Shown here piece by piece: positions 15,675 to 24,527 of a DNA stretch of 64,000 nt (position 1 is the first letter of the stretch; the number at the start of each line of letters is the position of its first letter). Both the position numbers and the translations under genes were made by a program. A model generated the notes under the pieces. That model saw nothing but the letters and a program-made list of their open reading frames with translations, searched no databases and had not been told where the DNA came from. Origin of the DNA: JBOHRN01 sp050732775. GTDB taxonomy: Bacteria > Gemmatimonadota > Gemmatimonadetes > Longimicrobiales > Longimicrobiaceae. Location: contig JBOHRN010000025.1 in the NCBI GenBank assembly GCA_050732775.1, forward strand, positions 1 through 64,000, in the 5' to 3' direction.

Positions 15675-16658
15675 ATGATAGGCTACGTCATGCGCAGGAT
15701 TCTGGGGTCAATTCCGCTCCTGCTCGGCGTACTCACGCTGATCTTCTTCATCATCCACCTGGCCCCGGGCGACCCCACCGCCCGCTACTTCAACCCCAAT
15801 GTGAGCCCCGAGGTGATCGAGCAGATGCGCGAGAACTTCGGGCTCAACGACCCCATCCACATCCAGTACCTCAAGTGGGTCAGGTCTTTCGCCACCGGGG
15901 AGTTCGGCTACTCTTTCGGGCAGATGAGGCCGATCGGCGACATCCTCCCCACCGTGCTCTGGAACACTCTGCAGCTCACGCTAATCTCCCTGGTGCTCAT
16001 CTTCCTGATCGGCATGCTGGTGGGCATCGTCCAGGCGGTGCGCCAGTACTCGGCCTCGGACAACGTGCTCACCGTGCTAGCGCTGTTTTTCTACTCGATG
16101 CCCAGCTTCTGGTTTGCCCTCATGCTGATCCTCCTCTTTTCGCTCAAGGCGAGCCAGTGGGGGTGGCCGGTGGTCTTCCCGGCGTCGCAGATGACCAGCA
16201 TCGGCTACGACTTCATGCCGCTGTGGGAGAAAGCCCTCGACCGCTTCATGCACTTGCTCCTGCCCGCTACCGCGCTGGGGATCGGGGCGGCGGCCGGGGT
16301 GGCGCGCTACATGCGCGGCTCCATGCTGGAGGTTATCCACCAGGATTACATCCGCACCGCACGGGCCAAGGGGCTGTCGGAGCGTAGGGTCATCTTCAAG
16401 CACGCTCTGAGGAACGCGCTCATCCCCATCGTCACCCTGCTGGGGCTTTACCTGCCCTTCCTGCTCGCGGGTTCGGTACTGATCGAGACCATCTTCGCCT
16501 GGCCGGGGATGGGGCGGCTCATCGTCGACGCCATCTTCCAGCGCGACTATCCGCTGGTAATGGCCACCAGCTTTGTGATCGCGGCCATGGTGGTGGCCGG
16601 CAACCTGATCGCCGACGTGCTCTACGCGGTGGTTGACCCGCGCATCCGGACCGCCTAG
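15675..16658 (+). CDS. oppB: Oligopeptide/dipeptide ABC transporter permease, OppB/DppB type
   Basis: This 327-residue inner-membrane permease forms a heterodimer with the OppC-type protein encoded next. It has six membrane segments: the first at IPLLLGVLTLIFFIIHLAPG, typical of DppB/OppB, and the rest from about residue 95 on. The EAA coupling loop that contacts the ATPases reads DYIRTARAKGLSERRVIFKH (about residues 225-245), followed by ALRNALIPIVTLLG. The C-terminal DYPLVMATSFVIA and DVLYAVVDPRIR are standard. The length is normal and ATG 15675 carries GGCAGGGG upstream. The symbol marks the family; dpp or another peptide-like substrate is equally possible. Confidence 0.93.
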   Translation: MIGYVMRRILGSIPLLLGVLTLIFFIIHLAPGDPTARYFNPNVSPEVIEQMRENFGLNDPIHIQYLKWVRSFATGEFGYSFGQMRPIGDILPTVLWNTLQLTLISLVLIFLIGMLVGIVQAVRQYSASDNVLTVLALFFYSMPSFWFALMLILLFSLKASQWGWPVVFPASQMTSIGYDFMPLWEKALDRFMHLLLPATALGIGAAAGVARYMRGSMLEVIHQDYIRTARAKGLSERRVIFKHALRNALIPIVTLLGLYLPFLLAGSVLIETIFAWPGMGRLIVDAIFQRDYPLVMATSFVIAAMVVAGNLIADVLYAVVDPRIRTA

Positions 16659-16661
16659 GGG

Positions 16662-17894
16662 ATGCCGCCCACCACCACTTCGCCCGATACGGAGTCTAGC
16701 CGCCCCATTCCGCTTCCGCCGGCCGGGGCGCCGGAGGGGGGGCGAGTGCCCAGCGCGCGCGCTCCCGCTAGCGCCGGGGAGCTGGCCACCTCCGCCCTGC
16801 TGCCCGGCGCGGGTCACCTGCTGCGCGGCGAGTGGGCACCGGGCTTCATACTCTTCCTCTCCTGGGGGATACTCCTGGGCACTCTCTTCTTGACCTGGAG
16901 CAAGGTGTCAGAAGTATTTACCGCCCGCCACACCCCGGTGGCGGGGGCGGTCGCCGTGGCCACCGCCGGGGCGCTCCTGCTAGGGCTCTGGGGGTGGGCG
17001 CTCTACGACCTCAAGGCGCGGGCGGGGCGGCCGCGCCAACGGAGTGGCGACTCCCAGTGGGCTATCGCGGCGCGGCGCTTCCGCAAGAACCGGATAGCTC
17101 TGTTGGGGCTGGGCTTCATGCTGCTACTGTACGTGGTAGCCCTGATCACGCCTCTCATCTCCCCTTACGACCCCAACGCCCAGGGCGACATCGTGGCCAC
17201 CCGCTACCTGGAGCCGTCTTTAGCACACTGGATGGGAACCGATAAGTTTGGCCGTGACATCTTCTCGCGGGTCCTCTACGGGGCGCGCATCTCCCTCACC
17301 ATCGGCTTCGTGGCCATGGGCATCGGGGTGCTTCTCGGGACCGCCCTGGGCGCGGTAGCCGGCTACTTCGGCAAGTGGGTAGACAGCGTCGCCATGCGCT
17401 TTACCGACATGATCCTCTCCATCCCCCGGCTGGTCTTGGTAATCGTGGTAATCGCGCTGTTTGAGCCGTCGATCTGGCTGGTGGTGACGGTGCTCGGGCT
17501 CACCGGTTGGATGGCCGTCGCCCGCATAGTGCGCGCCGAGGTCCTCTCGCTACGCGAGCGCGAATTCGTCCAGGCGGCCAAGGCACTGGGCATGACCGAC
17601 GCCCGCATCATCCTGCGCCACGTGCTCCCTAACGTGCTGGCGCCGGTGATCGTCTACACTACTCTGGGCATCGGTAACACCATCTTGATAGAGGCGGCCC
17701 TCTCCTTCTTGGGGCTGGGGGTGCAGCCCCCGACGGCGAGCTGGGGGAACATGATCTCGGACGGCCGCGACGCGCTTATCACCGCTTGGTGGATCGCCAC
17801 CTTCCCGGGACTCGCCATAGTCTTCACGGTGACCGCCTTCAACCTGCTCGGAGACGGCCTGCGCGACGCCCTCGACCCCCGGCTCAAGATATGA
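16662..17894 (+). CDS. oppC: OppC/DppC-type permease with extra N-terminal membrane domain
   Basis: This is the second permease subunit. From about residue 135 it is ordinary OppC: AARRFRKNRIALLGLGFML, LISPYDPNAQ, HWMGTDKFGRDIFSRVLYG and the coupling loop EFVQAAKALGMTDARIILRH. The oddity is about 130 residues in front, with a low-complexity start and then a small domain ELATSALLPGAGHLLRGEW plus two or three membrane segments and GLWGWALYDLKAR. It resembles the TM2/DUF5683-like 'LLPGxGHLYxG' small membrane domains and is absent from typical OppC (about 300 residues). ATG 16662 is the default start; GTG 16746, with GGAGG 7 nt upstream, is at least as well supported and keeps the extra domain. 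Its stop overlaps oppD (ATGA). Confidence 0.9.
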   Translation: MPPTTTSPDTESSRPIPLPPAGAPEGGRVPSARAPASAGELATSALLPGAGHLLRGEWAPGFILFLSWGILLGTLFLTWSKVSEVFTARHTPVAGAVAVATAGALLLGLWGWALYDLKARAGRPRQRSGDSQWAIAARRFRKNRIALLGLGFMLLLYVVALITPLISPYDPNAQGDIVATRYLEPSLAHWMGTDKFGRDIFSRVLYGARISLTIGFVAMGIGVLLGTALGAVAGYFGKWVDSVAMRFTDMILSIPRLVLVIVVIALFEPSIWLVVTVLGLTGWMAVARIVRAEVLSLREREFVQAAKALGMTDARIILRHVLPNVLAPVIVYTTLGIGNTILIEAALSFLGLGVQPPTASWGNMISDGRDALITAWWIATFPGLAIVFTVTAFNLLGDGLRDALDPRLKI

Positions 17895-19018
17895 CGGAAC
17901 CCATCCTCGAGGTCCACGACCTGCGCACCTACTTCCACACCGAAGACGGCACCGCCCGCGCGGTGGACGGGGTGTCTTTTCACCTGAATCCGGGCGAGAC
18001 GCTCGGCGTGGTGGGCGAATCGGGGTGCGGCAAGTCGGTCACGGCGCTGTCGGTCATGCGGCTGATCCCGGAGCCGCCGGGGAGGATCGAAGAGGGGTCG
18101 CGCATCCTCTTCCGCGGCGGCCGGGGCGAGGAAGACCTGGTGCGGGCCGGCGAGGAGCGTATGCGGCAGATCAGGGGCAACGATATCGCCATGATCTTCC
18201 AGGAGCCGATGACCTCTCTCAACCCGGTCTTCACCGTGGGTGACCAGATCGAGGAGTCGCTCCGGCTGCACCAGGGGTTGGGAAAGAAGGAGGCGCGCGG
18301 GCGCGCCATCGAGATGCTCGAAACGGTGGGCATCCCCATTCCCCGACAGCGGGTAAACGAATACCCCCACCAACTCTCCGGCGGGATGCGCCAGAGGGTG
18401 ATGATAGCGATGGCCCTGGCGTGCGATCCCAAGCTGCTGATCGCGGACGAACCCACCACCGCCCTCGACGTGACCATCCAGGCCCAGATCCTGGAGCTCC
18501 TGAACCGTCTCCAAGAGGAGCTGGGGATGTCGATCATCCTCATCACCCACGACCTGGGAGTGGTGGCCGAGGTGTGCGACCGGGTGCTGGTCATGTACGC
18601 GGGGCAGCTGTTCGAGGAGGGTTCGGCCGAAGACATCTTCCGCGACCCCCAGAACCCTTACACCGAAGGGCTGTTGCGCTCGATCCCCAAGCTGGGAACG
18701 CGGGTGGAGCGGCTGGCGGTGATACCCGGCGTGGTACCGGCGCCCACCAACTGGCCAAAAGGGTGCCGCTTTCACGCCCGCTGCCCGTACGGGTGGGAGA
18801 AGACCGAGCGCGAGGAGCCGCCGCTCTTCGAGCTGGGAGGGGGCCGCAAGAGCAAGTGTTGGTTGGTGGAGCAGCCGGAGCGGCGCGAGGAGGTCCGCCG
18901 CACCACCGGCGGATTTACCCCCCAGGGCGCGCTCACCGGCACGGGGGCTAGGACTCCCGCGGCCGGTGACCCGGACGAACTCCGGCTCAACGACGAGCTA
19001 GCGGGAGAGAAAGCGTGA
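17891..19018 (+). CDS. oppD: Oligopeptide/dipeptide ABC transporter ATPase, OppD/DppD type
   Basis: This 375-residue cytoplasmic ATPase powers the transporter together with the OppF-type subunit. It has Walker A GESGCGKS, Q-loop MIFQEPMTSLNP, signature LSGGMRQRV, Walker B LLIADEPTTALD and switch His in LITHDLGVV. The C-terminal oligopeptide-transporter domain is present with Cys residues in GCRFHARCPYGW and KSKCW, the positions that form the Fe-S or disulphide-like cluster of this family. ATG 17891 overlaps the previous stop. The end carries an unusual Pro/Thr-rich extension. It overlaps the next gene by four bases (GTGA). Confidence 0.94.
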   Translation: MTEPILEVHDLRTYFHTEDGTARAVDGVSFHLNPGETLGVVGESGCGKSVTALSVMRLIPEPPGRIEEGSRILFRGGRGEEDLVRAGEERMRQIRGNDIAMIFQEPMTSLNPVFTVGDQIEESLRLHQGLGKKEARGRAIEMLETVGIPIPRQRVNEYPHQLSGGMRQRVMIAMALACDPKLLIADEPTTALDVTIQAQILELLNRLQEELGMSIILITHDLGVVAEVCDRVLVMYAGQLFEEGSAEDIFRDPQNPYTEGLLRSIPKLGTRVERLAVIPGVVPAPTNWPKGCRFHARCPYGWEKTEREEPPLFELGGGRKSKCWLVEQPERREEVRRTTGGFTPQGALTGTGARTPAAGDPDELRLNDELAGEKA

Positions 19019-20139
19019 CGGCGGTCGTTCCCGGCCACGAGGAGCTCGCGCTTCCGGACCGGGTCCACGAACACGTCCCGGAGGCCGAACTCCCCCCCGC
19101 CAAGGGAGATTCGGATCTGAGGGGCGAACCCGCCTCCGGCGTAGAGCCCCCCGGCGACGCCCTCATGATGGTCAGCCGGCTCAAGAAGTACTTCCCCATC
19201 CATAAGGGTTTCCTCAAGCTGCACACCGGCGACGTCAAGGCGGTCGACGGGGTCGACTTCTACATCCGCCGGGGCGAAACGCTGGGGCTGGTGGGGGAGT
19301 CGGGGTGCGGCAAGAGCACCCTGGGCCGCACTCTGCTGCGCTTGGAAGAGCCGACCGCGGGGGAAGTTCGTTTCGACGGGCAGAGCGTCTTCGAAATGGA
19401 CCGGAGGGCGTTACGGCACTACCGGCGGCGGGTGCAGATCGTTTTCCAGGATCCGTTCTCGTCGCTCAACCCGCGTATGACGGTGGGCGATATGTTGCGC
19501 GAGGTGCTCAAGGTTCACCGGCTAGCGAAGGGCGAGGCCGCCCGCCGCCGGGTGGGCGAGCTATTGGAGATAGTGGGGCTACGGCCCGAACACGCGGTTC
19601 GCTACCCGCACGAATTTTCGGGCGGGCAGCGCCAGAGGATCGGCATCGCCCGCGCCCTGGCCGTGGAGCCGGAGATGATCGTCTGCGACGAACCGGTCTC
19701 GGCGCTGGACGTGTCGGTGCAGGCCCAGGTGATCAACCTGCTGGAGGACCTCCAGGACGAATTCGGGCTCGCCTACCTGTTCATAGCCCACGACCTCTCG
19801 GTGGTCGAACACATCTCCGACCGGGTGGCGGTCATGTACTTGGGCAAGATCGTGGAGCTGGCCAAGGCCGACCCCCTCTACCAAAACCCGCTCATGCCGT
19901 ACACCCGGGCGCTCCTCTCGGCGGTGCCCGTGCCCAAACCGGGCAGAGAAAGGGAGCGCGTGGTGCTGGAGGGCGACGTGCCATCGCCAGCCAACCCTCC
20001 CTCCGGGTGCCCCTTTCACCCCCGCTGTCCCCACCCGCTCAAGGACGCCGACTGCGGCAAAATCGAGCCGTCCCTGGTAGACAAGGGAGGCCGTCACTTC
20101 GCCGCCTGTATCAAGGTGAAGTTGGGAGAGGGAGAGTAA
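19015..20139 (+). CDS. oppF: Oligopeptide/dipeptide ABC transporter ATPase, OppF/DppF type
   Basis: This 374-residue partner ATPase of OppD has Walker A GESGCGKS, Q-loop IVFQDPFSSLNP, signature FSGGQRQRIGIARAL, Walker B MIVCDEPVSALD and switch His in FIAHDLSVVEHI. The C-terminal CPFHPRCPHPL and DCGK motif is normal for the family. Relative to typical OppF (about 320-330) there are about 50 extra acidic, Pro-rich residues before MMVSRLKKYFPIHKG. The GTG 19015 start overlaps oppD (GTGA); ATG 19165 would remove the extension but has no ribosome site, so the long form is preferred. It ends the operon. Confidence 0.94.
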   Translation: MTAVVPGHEELALPDRVHEHVPEAELPPAKGDSDLRGEPASGVEPPGDALMMVSRLKKYFPIHKGFLKLHTGDVKAVDGVDFYIRRGETLGLVGESGCGKSTLGRTLLRLEEPTAGEVRFDGQSVFEMDRRALRHYRRRVQIVFQDPFSSLNPRMTVGDMLREVLKVHRLAKGEAARRRVGELLEIVGLRPEHAVRYPHEFSGGQRQRIGIARALAVEPEMIVCDEPVSALDVSVQAQVINLLEDLQDEFGLAYLFIAHDLSVVEHISDRVAVMYLGKIVELAKADPLYQNPLMPYTRALLSAVPVPKPGRERERVVLEGDVPSPANPPSGCPFHPRCPHPLKDADCGKIEPSLVDKGGRHFAACIKVKLGEGE

Positions 20140-20165
20140 AGGCCGTACGAACGTCCGAGCCGCTC

Positions 20166-20194
20166 TTGACACCCGCCGAACGAGAGGGTAACTT
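20166..20194 (+). promoter_or_regulatory. Sigma-70-type promoter, TTGACA-17-TAACTT
   Basis: TTGACA at 20166-20171 is followed, after 17 nt, by TAACTT at 20189-20194. It lies between oppF and the ExbB-like gene and would start transcription about 65 nt before the TTG start at 20270. It separates the ExbB-like gene from the transport operon. Confidence 0.6.
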
Positions 20195-20269
20195 CGGCTC
20201 TCGTCCCCGCTTCCTGGCGGGGTGTTTGGTCGTGAAACCGTACACCATCCGTCATCGGGAGGCCGAACC

Positions 20270-20971
20270 TTGAGTAGTCCGCTCGCTCTTCTGCTTCAGA
20301 TCCCCGGGCTCGAAGCGCCCGAAATGACGTTCACCGAGCAGGTCGCCCAGCTGTGGGAAGACGGCGGCTTCATGATGTGGTTCCTGGCCGCCGCGGCTCT
20401 GGTCGGACTGGTGGTAATCATCTGGAAGCTGGTCGACCTGACCACCAAGTCGGCCCGCACCCAGCGCACCCTGCGCGAGGTAGACGAGCTGGTAGAACAG
20501 GGGCGCTTCCAGGAGGCGCTGCGGGTGGCCGAAGAGTCGGACTCCCCGGCCGGGCGGGTGCTGGCCGAGGGGTTGCGCCGCAGCCACGAGGGCACCGAGC
20601 GGGTCATCAAGGCGATCGAGAACGCCGGCATGATCGAGATGGCCCGGCTGGAGCGCGGGCTGGTGATCCTGGCCACGGTGTCGACGGTGGGTCCCCTGCT
20701 CGGCTTTCTGGGTACGGTGATCGGGATGATCGAGGCGTTCCAGGCCATCGAACTGGCCGGCGAGGTAGAGGCCACCCTGGTGGCCGGAGGCATCAAGGTG
20801 GCCCTCATAACCACCGCTGCCGGGCTCATCATCGCCATTCCGGTCAGTATCATGCATAACTACTTCGTGGCTAAGATCGACCGCATGGTGATCGACATGG
20901 AGGAGTCGGCCCAGCGGACCATCGACGCGCTGCACGAGGTGGAGGCAGGGCGCGCTACCGCCACCGTCTAG
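20270..20971 (+). CDS. MotA/TolQ/ExbB family proton channel
   Basis: This 233-residue inner-membrane protein belongs to the ExbB/TolQ proton-channel family, which harvests proton motive force to drive partner proteins. The TTG start at 20270 is chosen because GGGAGG lies 7 nt upstream; ATG 20324 lacks a ribosome site. A first membrane segment lies at MMWFLAAAALVGLVVIIWKL. The conserved pair follows about 100 residues later, with LVILATVSTVGPLLGFLGTV and ALITTAAGLIIAIPVSIMHN, the family's two C-terminal helices. A second ExbB lies at 35155 beside TonB; this one has no ExbD or TonB nearby and is bounded by its own promoter and terminator. The partner is unknown. Confidence 0.88.
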   Translation: MSSPLALLLQIPGLEAPEMTFTEQVAQLWEDGGFMMWFLAAAALVGLVVIIWKLVDLTTKSARTQRTLREVDELVEQGRFQEALRVAEESDSPAGRVLAEGLRRSHEGTERVIKAIENAGMIEMARLERGLVILATVSTVGPLLGFLGTVIGMIEAFQAIELAGEVEATLVAGGIKVALITTAAGLIIAIPVSIMHNYFVAKIDRMVIDMEESAQRTIDALHEVEAGRATATV

Positions 20972-20993
20972 CCAGCGCCGCCGCCCGCCCGGG

Positions 20994-21025
20994 AGGGCCG
21001 CCCCAGCGGGCGGCCCTCTTTTTTT
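20994..21025 (+). terminator. Rho-independent terminator
   Basis: A perfect 10-bp stem AGGGCCGCCC / GGGCGGCCCT (20994-21003 with 21008-21017) closes a CAGC loop and is followed after C by seven T residues (21019-21025). It ends the ExbB-like transcript, 23 nt after its stop codon. Confidence 0.93.
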
Positions 21026-21058
21026 CTTGCGGCGCGGAACCTGCCAACTGAGAAGGGC

Positions 21059-23458
21059 ATGTCGCCCCGCTACCTCGTAACCCTGGTCATGACCGGACTG
21101 CTAGCCCTGCCCCTCGCCCTCTTGCTGATTCTTGCTCCCGCAGACGATCCAGGCTCCGAGGCGGAGCGCCGGGTAAGCGCCCAGGTGGCGGCGATGGACC
21201 CGGACGAAGTCCTCGCCGAGGCCCGCGCCCTGATGGAGGGCGGCCGGAGCTGGCGAGCCGCCCGGCTCCTACGCGAGTACTTGGACCGGGAGCCGGAGCC
21301 GTCCGTGCAGGCGGTCCTTTTGGCGGCCCACGCCGAGGCCGGGTGGGGGGGGTGGAGTAGGGTGCGAGAGCTGTTGGGCGGCCAGGAGTGGCTGGCGGAG
21401 GAAGGGGGAGAGGGGCTCTTCCTGCTGGCCCGCGCCCTCGACGAGGAGGGCGAAGCAGAAGAGGCGGCCGCCGCTTACGACCGTTACCTCCGGGCTGCCG
21501 ACCCCGGGGACGCCGCCGGGCGGCGCACGGTGGCCCGGCTGCGCCTAGGGCTCGCCCTACTGCGGGCGGGCAGGGTCACACGCGGCGTTACCGAGGTGGA
21601 AGCGGTAAAGGAGCGTTTCGGGAGCGCGGCCGAATGGGTAGAAGTGGCCGCCGCCGAGGCGCTCGCCGTGAGCGGAGATACCTCTGCGGTCAACCGCTTG
21701 ATCGGGGCTTTCGACGACGGAGTGCTGGGGCTCCGCCAGCGCCGCGCCGCCTTCGAGGCCGCCATGCGGGCCGGGGGTTTTGCCCGGGCCCGCGAGATCG
21801 CCCGCGAGGCGCGGGCGTGGGCCAGGACCGGTAATAGCCAAGCCGAGTTTCTGCTGAACTCCGCCCGCGCCGCGCTGGAGATGGGGGATGAGCCGCCCGC
21901 CCGCGCCGCGCTGCGTGGCGCCCTGGAGCGAGCGCCGACCAGCCAGTACGGCAGCGAAGCCGCGCGTATCCTGGAGGGGCTGGGCCGGCTGTCGGCTGCC
22001 GACCGGTTGGCGTTGGCCCGCCAGCGCGACCTGGTGGGGCAAGACCGGGAGGCCGCTAACGGGTACCGGGCGTGGCTCGACTCCGGGGCGGGGGGCGCGG
22101 CTGAGCGGCGCCGGGTGCGCATGGAGTTGGGCGGCGCCCTCTTCGACGCGGGCCGCCACGCGGAGGCGATTGAGGCGCTCCGCCCCCTCTCGGGCGATCC
22201 CGAAGCCCTCTTGCTGATCGGCCGGGCCCAGAACCGGCGAGGAGATCTGGACGCCGCCCGCGCTAGCTTTCTGGAGTTGGCCCGCTCCCGCTCCGGTACC
22301 GGGCTAGGGGTGGAGGCCCTCTTCCTGGTGGCCGATCTGAGCCACGACGCCGGTGAACTGGAGCGCGCCCGGGAAGGGTACCGCCGCCTCGCCGCGGAGT
22401 ACCCGGGGCGCGACCGGATGGGGCTCTCGGTGATGCGGCTGGCCGGGATGGAGTATCTGGCAGAGGAGTACGCCGAAGCCGCCGCCCTCTGGGAGGAGTA
22501 CCGGAACCGCTACCCGGGGGGAGACCGCTGGCTTCAGGCCACTTACTGGGCGGCGCGGGCGTACCAACAGGCGGGGCAGAACGAGGAGGCCGGGAGCCGG
22601 TACCGGGCGGTGCGCCAGCGGGAGCCGCTCTCGTACTACTCCCTGCAAGCGGCCAAACGTCTCGGCGAAGAGTTCTGGCCGCCCCCCATGGGTCCGTCTC
22701 CGCCGGAGGACCAGGCGGCCCGGCGCACCGTGGAGGGATGGATGCGGGGGGTGGACCTCTTGCGGGCGGCGGGGATGTTTGACGAGGCGACGGCCGAGGT
22801 GAACCGCGTTGCTGACAGCGCCGCCGGGGCCAGCCGGGCGGTCAACTACGAATTGGCCGAGGCGTTGAACGAACGTGGCTTCACCTTGCGGGGTATCCGC
22901 CTCGGTCTGGCCCTGGAGCGCGCGGTCAGTAGGCCAAACCCCCGGTTGCTGCGTATCCTCTACCCCTTTCCCTACCGTGAGCTGATCTCTTCCGAGGCCC
23001 GCGAGCGGGGGTTGGACCCGTTTCTGGCCGCGGCTTTGATCCGGCAGGAGTCTCTGTTCGAGGCCCGCATAACCTCGCCCGTGGGCGCGCGCGGGCTCAT
23101 GCAAGTGATGCCGGAGACCGGCCGCCAGGTGGCAGGGCCGCTCGGCCTGGGGGAGTGGGACCCCGAAGTGCTATACCACCCCGAGATCAACACTTTCTTG
23201 GGAATGCGCTACTTGGCCGACCAGATGGAGGCGCACGATGGCTCTCTGCCCTCGGTTTTCTCTGCCTACAACGCCGGACCCCACCGCGTCGAGAGGTGGA
23301 GCGGTTTCCCGGAGTACGGCGACGAGGAGCTCTTCACCGAGCGCATCCCGTTCCGCGAGACCCGAAACTACGTAAAGATCCTCACGCGCAACCTGGCGAT
23401 CTACCGGGCACTGTACGGTGAAGGGGGAGAGGGCGGAGGCCGGGAAGCGCCGGGCTGA
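21059..23458 (+). CDS. Soluble lytic murein transglycosylase, Slt70-like
   Basis: This 799-residue exported protein is built like Slt70. An N-terminal membrane anchor or signal (about residues 5-28) precedes a long superhelix of TPR-like repeats (about 40-590, for example EEGEAEEAAAAYDRYLRAA). A C-terminal SLT lysozyme-like domain cleaves peptidoglycan strands to 1,6-anhydro-MurNAc ends. The catalytic Glu is in LIRQESLFEARITSPVGARG, followed by LMQVMPETG and FSAYNAGPHRVERW, all hallmark motifs. Slt70 is about 620 residues; this one is longer through extra repeats. The ribosome site before ATG 21059 is close (AGAAGGG, 1 nt), so a start a few codons later is possible. The next gene overlaps its 3' end by 41 nt. 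Confidence 0.92.
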   Translation: MSPRYLVTLVMTGLLALPLALLLILAPADDPGSEAERRVSAQVAAMDPDEVLAEARALMEGGRSWRAARLLREYLDREPEPSVQAVLLAAHAEAGWGGWSRVRELLGGQEWLAEEGGEGLFLLARALDEEGEAEEAAAAYDRYLRAADPGDAAGRRTVARLRLGLALLRAGRVTRGVTEVEAVKERFGSAAEWVEVAAAEALAVSGDTSAVNRLIGAFDDGVLGLRQRRAAFEAAMRAGGFARAREIAREARAWARTGNSQAEFLLNSARAALEMGDEPPARAALRGALERAPTSQYGSEAARILEGLGRLSAADRLALARQRDLVGQDREAANGYRAWLDSGAGGAAERRRVRMELGGALFDAGRHAEAIEALRPLSGDPEALLLIGRAQNRRGDLDAARASFLELARSRSGTGLGVEALFLVADLSHDAGELERAREGYRRLAAEYPGRDRMGLSVMRLAGMEYLAEEYAEAAALWEEYRNRYPGGDRWLQATYWAARAYQQAGQNEEAGSRYRAVRQREPLSYYSLQAAKRLGEEFWPPPMGPSPPEDQAARRTVEGWMRGVDLLRAAGMFDEATAEVNRVADSAAGASRAVNYELAEALNERGFTLRGIRLGLALERAVSRPNPRLLRILYPFPYRELISSEARERGLDPFLAAALIRQESLFEARITSPVGARGLMQVMPETGRQVAGPLGLGEWDPEVLYHPEINTFLGMRYLADQMEAHDGSLPSVFSAYNAGPHRVERWSGFPEYGDEELFTERIPFRETRNYVKILTRNLAIYRALYGEGGEGGGREAPG

Positions 23459-24062
23459 GGCCGGAGATGGCGCCAACCGTGGCGGGCGGCGCCGGGAAGA
23501 GTTGCGCAAGGCGATCCACCTGGCGTCGGTCGCCGTGCCCCTCTTCTTCTGGTTTTCTCCCCGGCGGCTTGCGACTTTGGCGCTGATCGGAGTTGCCGCC
23601 CTCGCCGTCGCGATCGACGTCTCACGCTTGCGCTTGCGCGGCTTCCGTTACGGCTTCCTGCGCCGGACGCGCGACATGCTGCGCTCCCGCGAGCGGAAGA
23701 GCTTTGCGGGCGCCACCTATCTGGCGCTCGCTTACGCCGCCGTCGCCGTACTCTTTCCAACGCCGGTCGCGGTCGCGGCGATGCTTTACGGCGCTCTCGG
23801 CGACGCGGCGGCTGCCCTGGTGGGGCGGCGGTGGGGGCGGCACCGTACAACCGGCGGCAAGAGTTGGGAGGGGGCTCTTGCCGGCTTCGCCGTCTGCCTG
23901 GGGGTGGGGTTTCTGATTCCGGGCGTCTCGCCGGCCGCGGCTCTCTTGGGGGCGGCGGCGGCGGCCGGGCTGGAGCTCGCCGACCTACCCCCCGACGACA
24001 ACCTCTGGGTAGTGTTGGGGGGAGGCGCGGTGCTCGCGCTGGCGGGTGCCCTTTTCGGCTGA
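23418..24062 (+). CDS. Diacylglycerol/polyprenol kinase family membrane protein
   Basis: This 214-residue multi-pass protein is of the COG0170 (SEC59/VTE5-like) family, which includes CTP-dependent polyprenol, dolichol, phytol and diacylglycerol kinases and relates to phosphatidate cytidylyltransferases. Family signatures are LRKAIHLASVAVPLFFWF at the start, RKSFAGATYLALAYA, LGDAAAALVGRRWGRHR and GKSWEGALAGF, where the Asp and Lys form the nucleotide site. About six membrane segments are visible. GTG 23418 overlaps the transglycosylase by 41 nt and gives a basic 28-residue lead-in; TTG 23502, right before LRKAIHLAS, is an alternative. Substrate cannot be told from sequence; undecaprenol or phytol recycling are both plausible. 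It converges on the cupredoxin gene. Confidence 0.8.
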   Translation: MKGERAEAGKRRAEAGDGANRGGRRREELRKAIHLASVAVPLFFWFSPRRLATLALIGVAALAVAIDVSRLRLRGFRYGFLRRTRDMLRSRERKSFAGATYLALAYAAVAVLFPTPVAVAAMLYGALGDAAAALVGRRWGRHRTTGGKSWEGALAGFAVCLGVGFLIPGVSPAAALLGAAAAAGLELADLPPDDNLWVVLGGGAVLALAGALFG

Positions 24063-24068
24063 ACCGGA

Positions 24069-24527
24069 CTAACTGTCCTCCTCGTCACCCTCCGGTCCGG
24101 CCACCACCAAGGTGGTGCGCATCCCCTTGTCGTCGTGGCTCTCACCGTCGTCGGCGGTCAGGTCGCAGATCACGTCGTAGCTGCCCGGCTCCAAGCTAGT
24201 GGTGAGGTCCGCTACCCCCCCGCTCGGCTCGATCCCGTGTACCTCCTCCTCGAAGCCGTCCCGGAGGACCTCGAATTCGTGCTCTACGCTCCCCTCGTTG
24301 ACGATCTGAAAGGTTACCTCGCCCGGCGGCACGGTGTCGCGGGAGAGGTCGATGGCCCACTCCCGCAGCCGGACCGCCACCACCGTACCGGCCTCGGTCA
24401 GCTCTGGCATACCGGCGTTGGTCTCGGTCTCGGGCACCACGTCAGTCGCCGGAGACGGCTCTTCGTCGGCGCACGCGGCAAGGGCCAAAAGGGCGGCGAG
24501 CGGAAGCAGTACTCTCTTCGGATTCAT
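24069..24527 (-). CDS. Cupredoxin-like lipoprotein
   Basis: This 152-residue protein has lipobox LALAAC (Cys19), an acidic Thr/Pro-rich spacer, then a single cupredoxin domain. Ligands expected for a type 1 copper site are present in order: His83 (SVEHEFEV), Cys121 (YDVICDL), His131 and Met136. The Cys-to-His spacing is 9 residues, longer than the 2-4 of classical blue copper proteins, so the loop is atypical and copper binding is only probable. ATG 24527 has GGAAAG upstream and overlaps the stop of the DCC-domain gene (ATGA), so the two are co-transcribed. Either a periplasmic electron carrier or a copper store is possible. The acidic tail EGDEEDS is unusual. Confidence 0.8.
   Translation of the reverse strand: MNPKRVLLPLAALLALAACADEEPSPATDVVPETETNAGMPELTEAGTVVAVRLREWAIDLSRDTVPPGEVTFQIVNEGSVEHEFEVLRDGFEEEVHGIEPSGGVADLTTSLEPGSYDVICDLTADDGESHDDKGMRTTLVVAGPEGDEEDS

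Noticed and set aside
14150..15676. 508-codon open frame on the minus strand
   Set aside because: Antisense to the third solute-binding protein, biased composition, no motifs.
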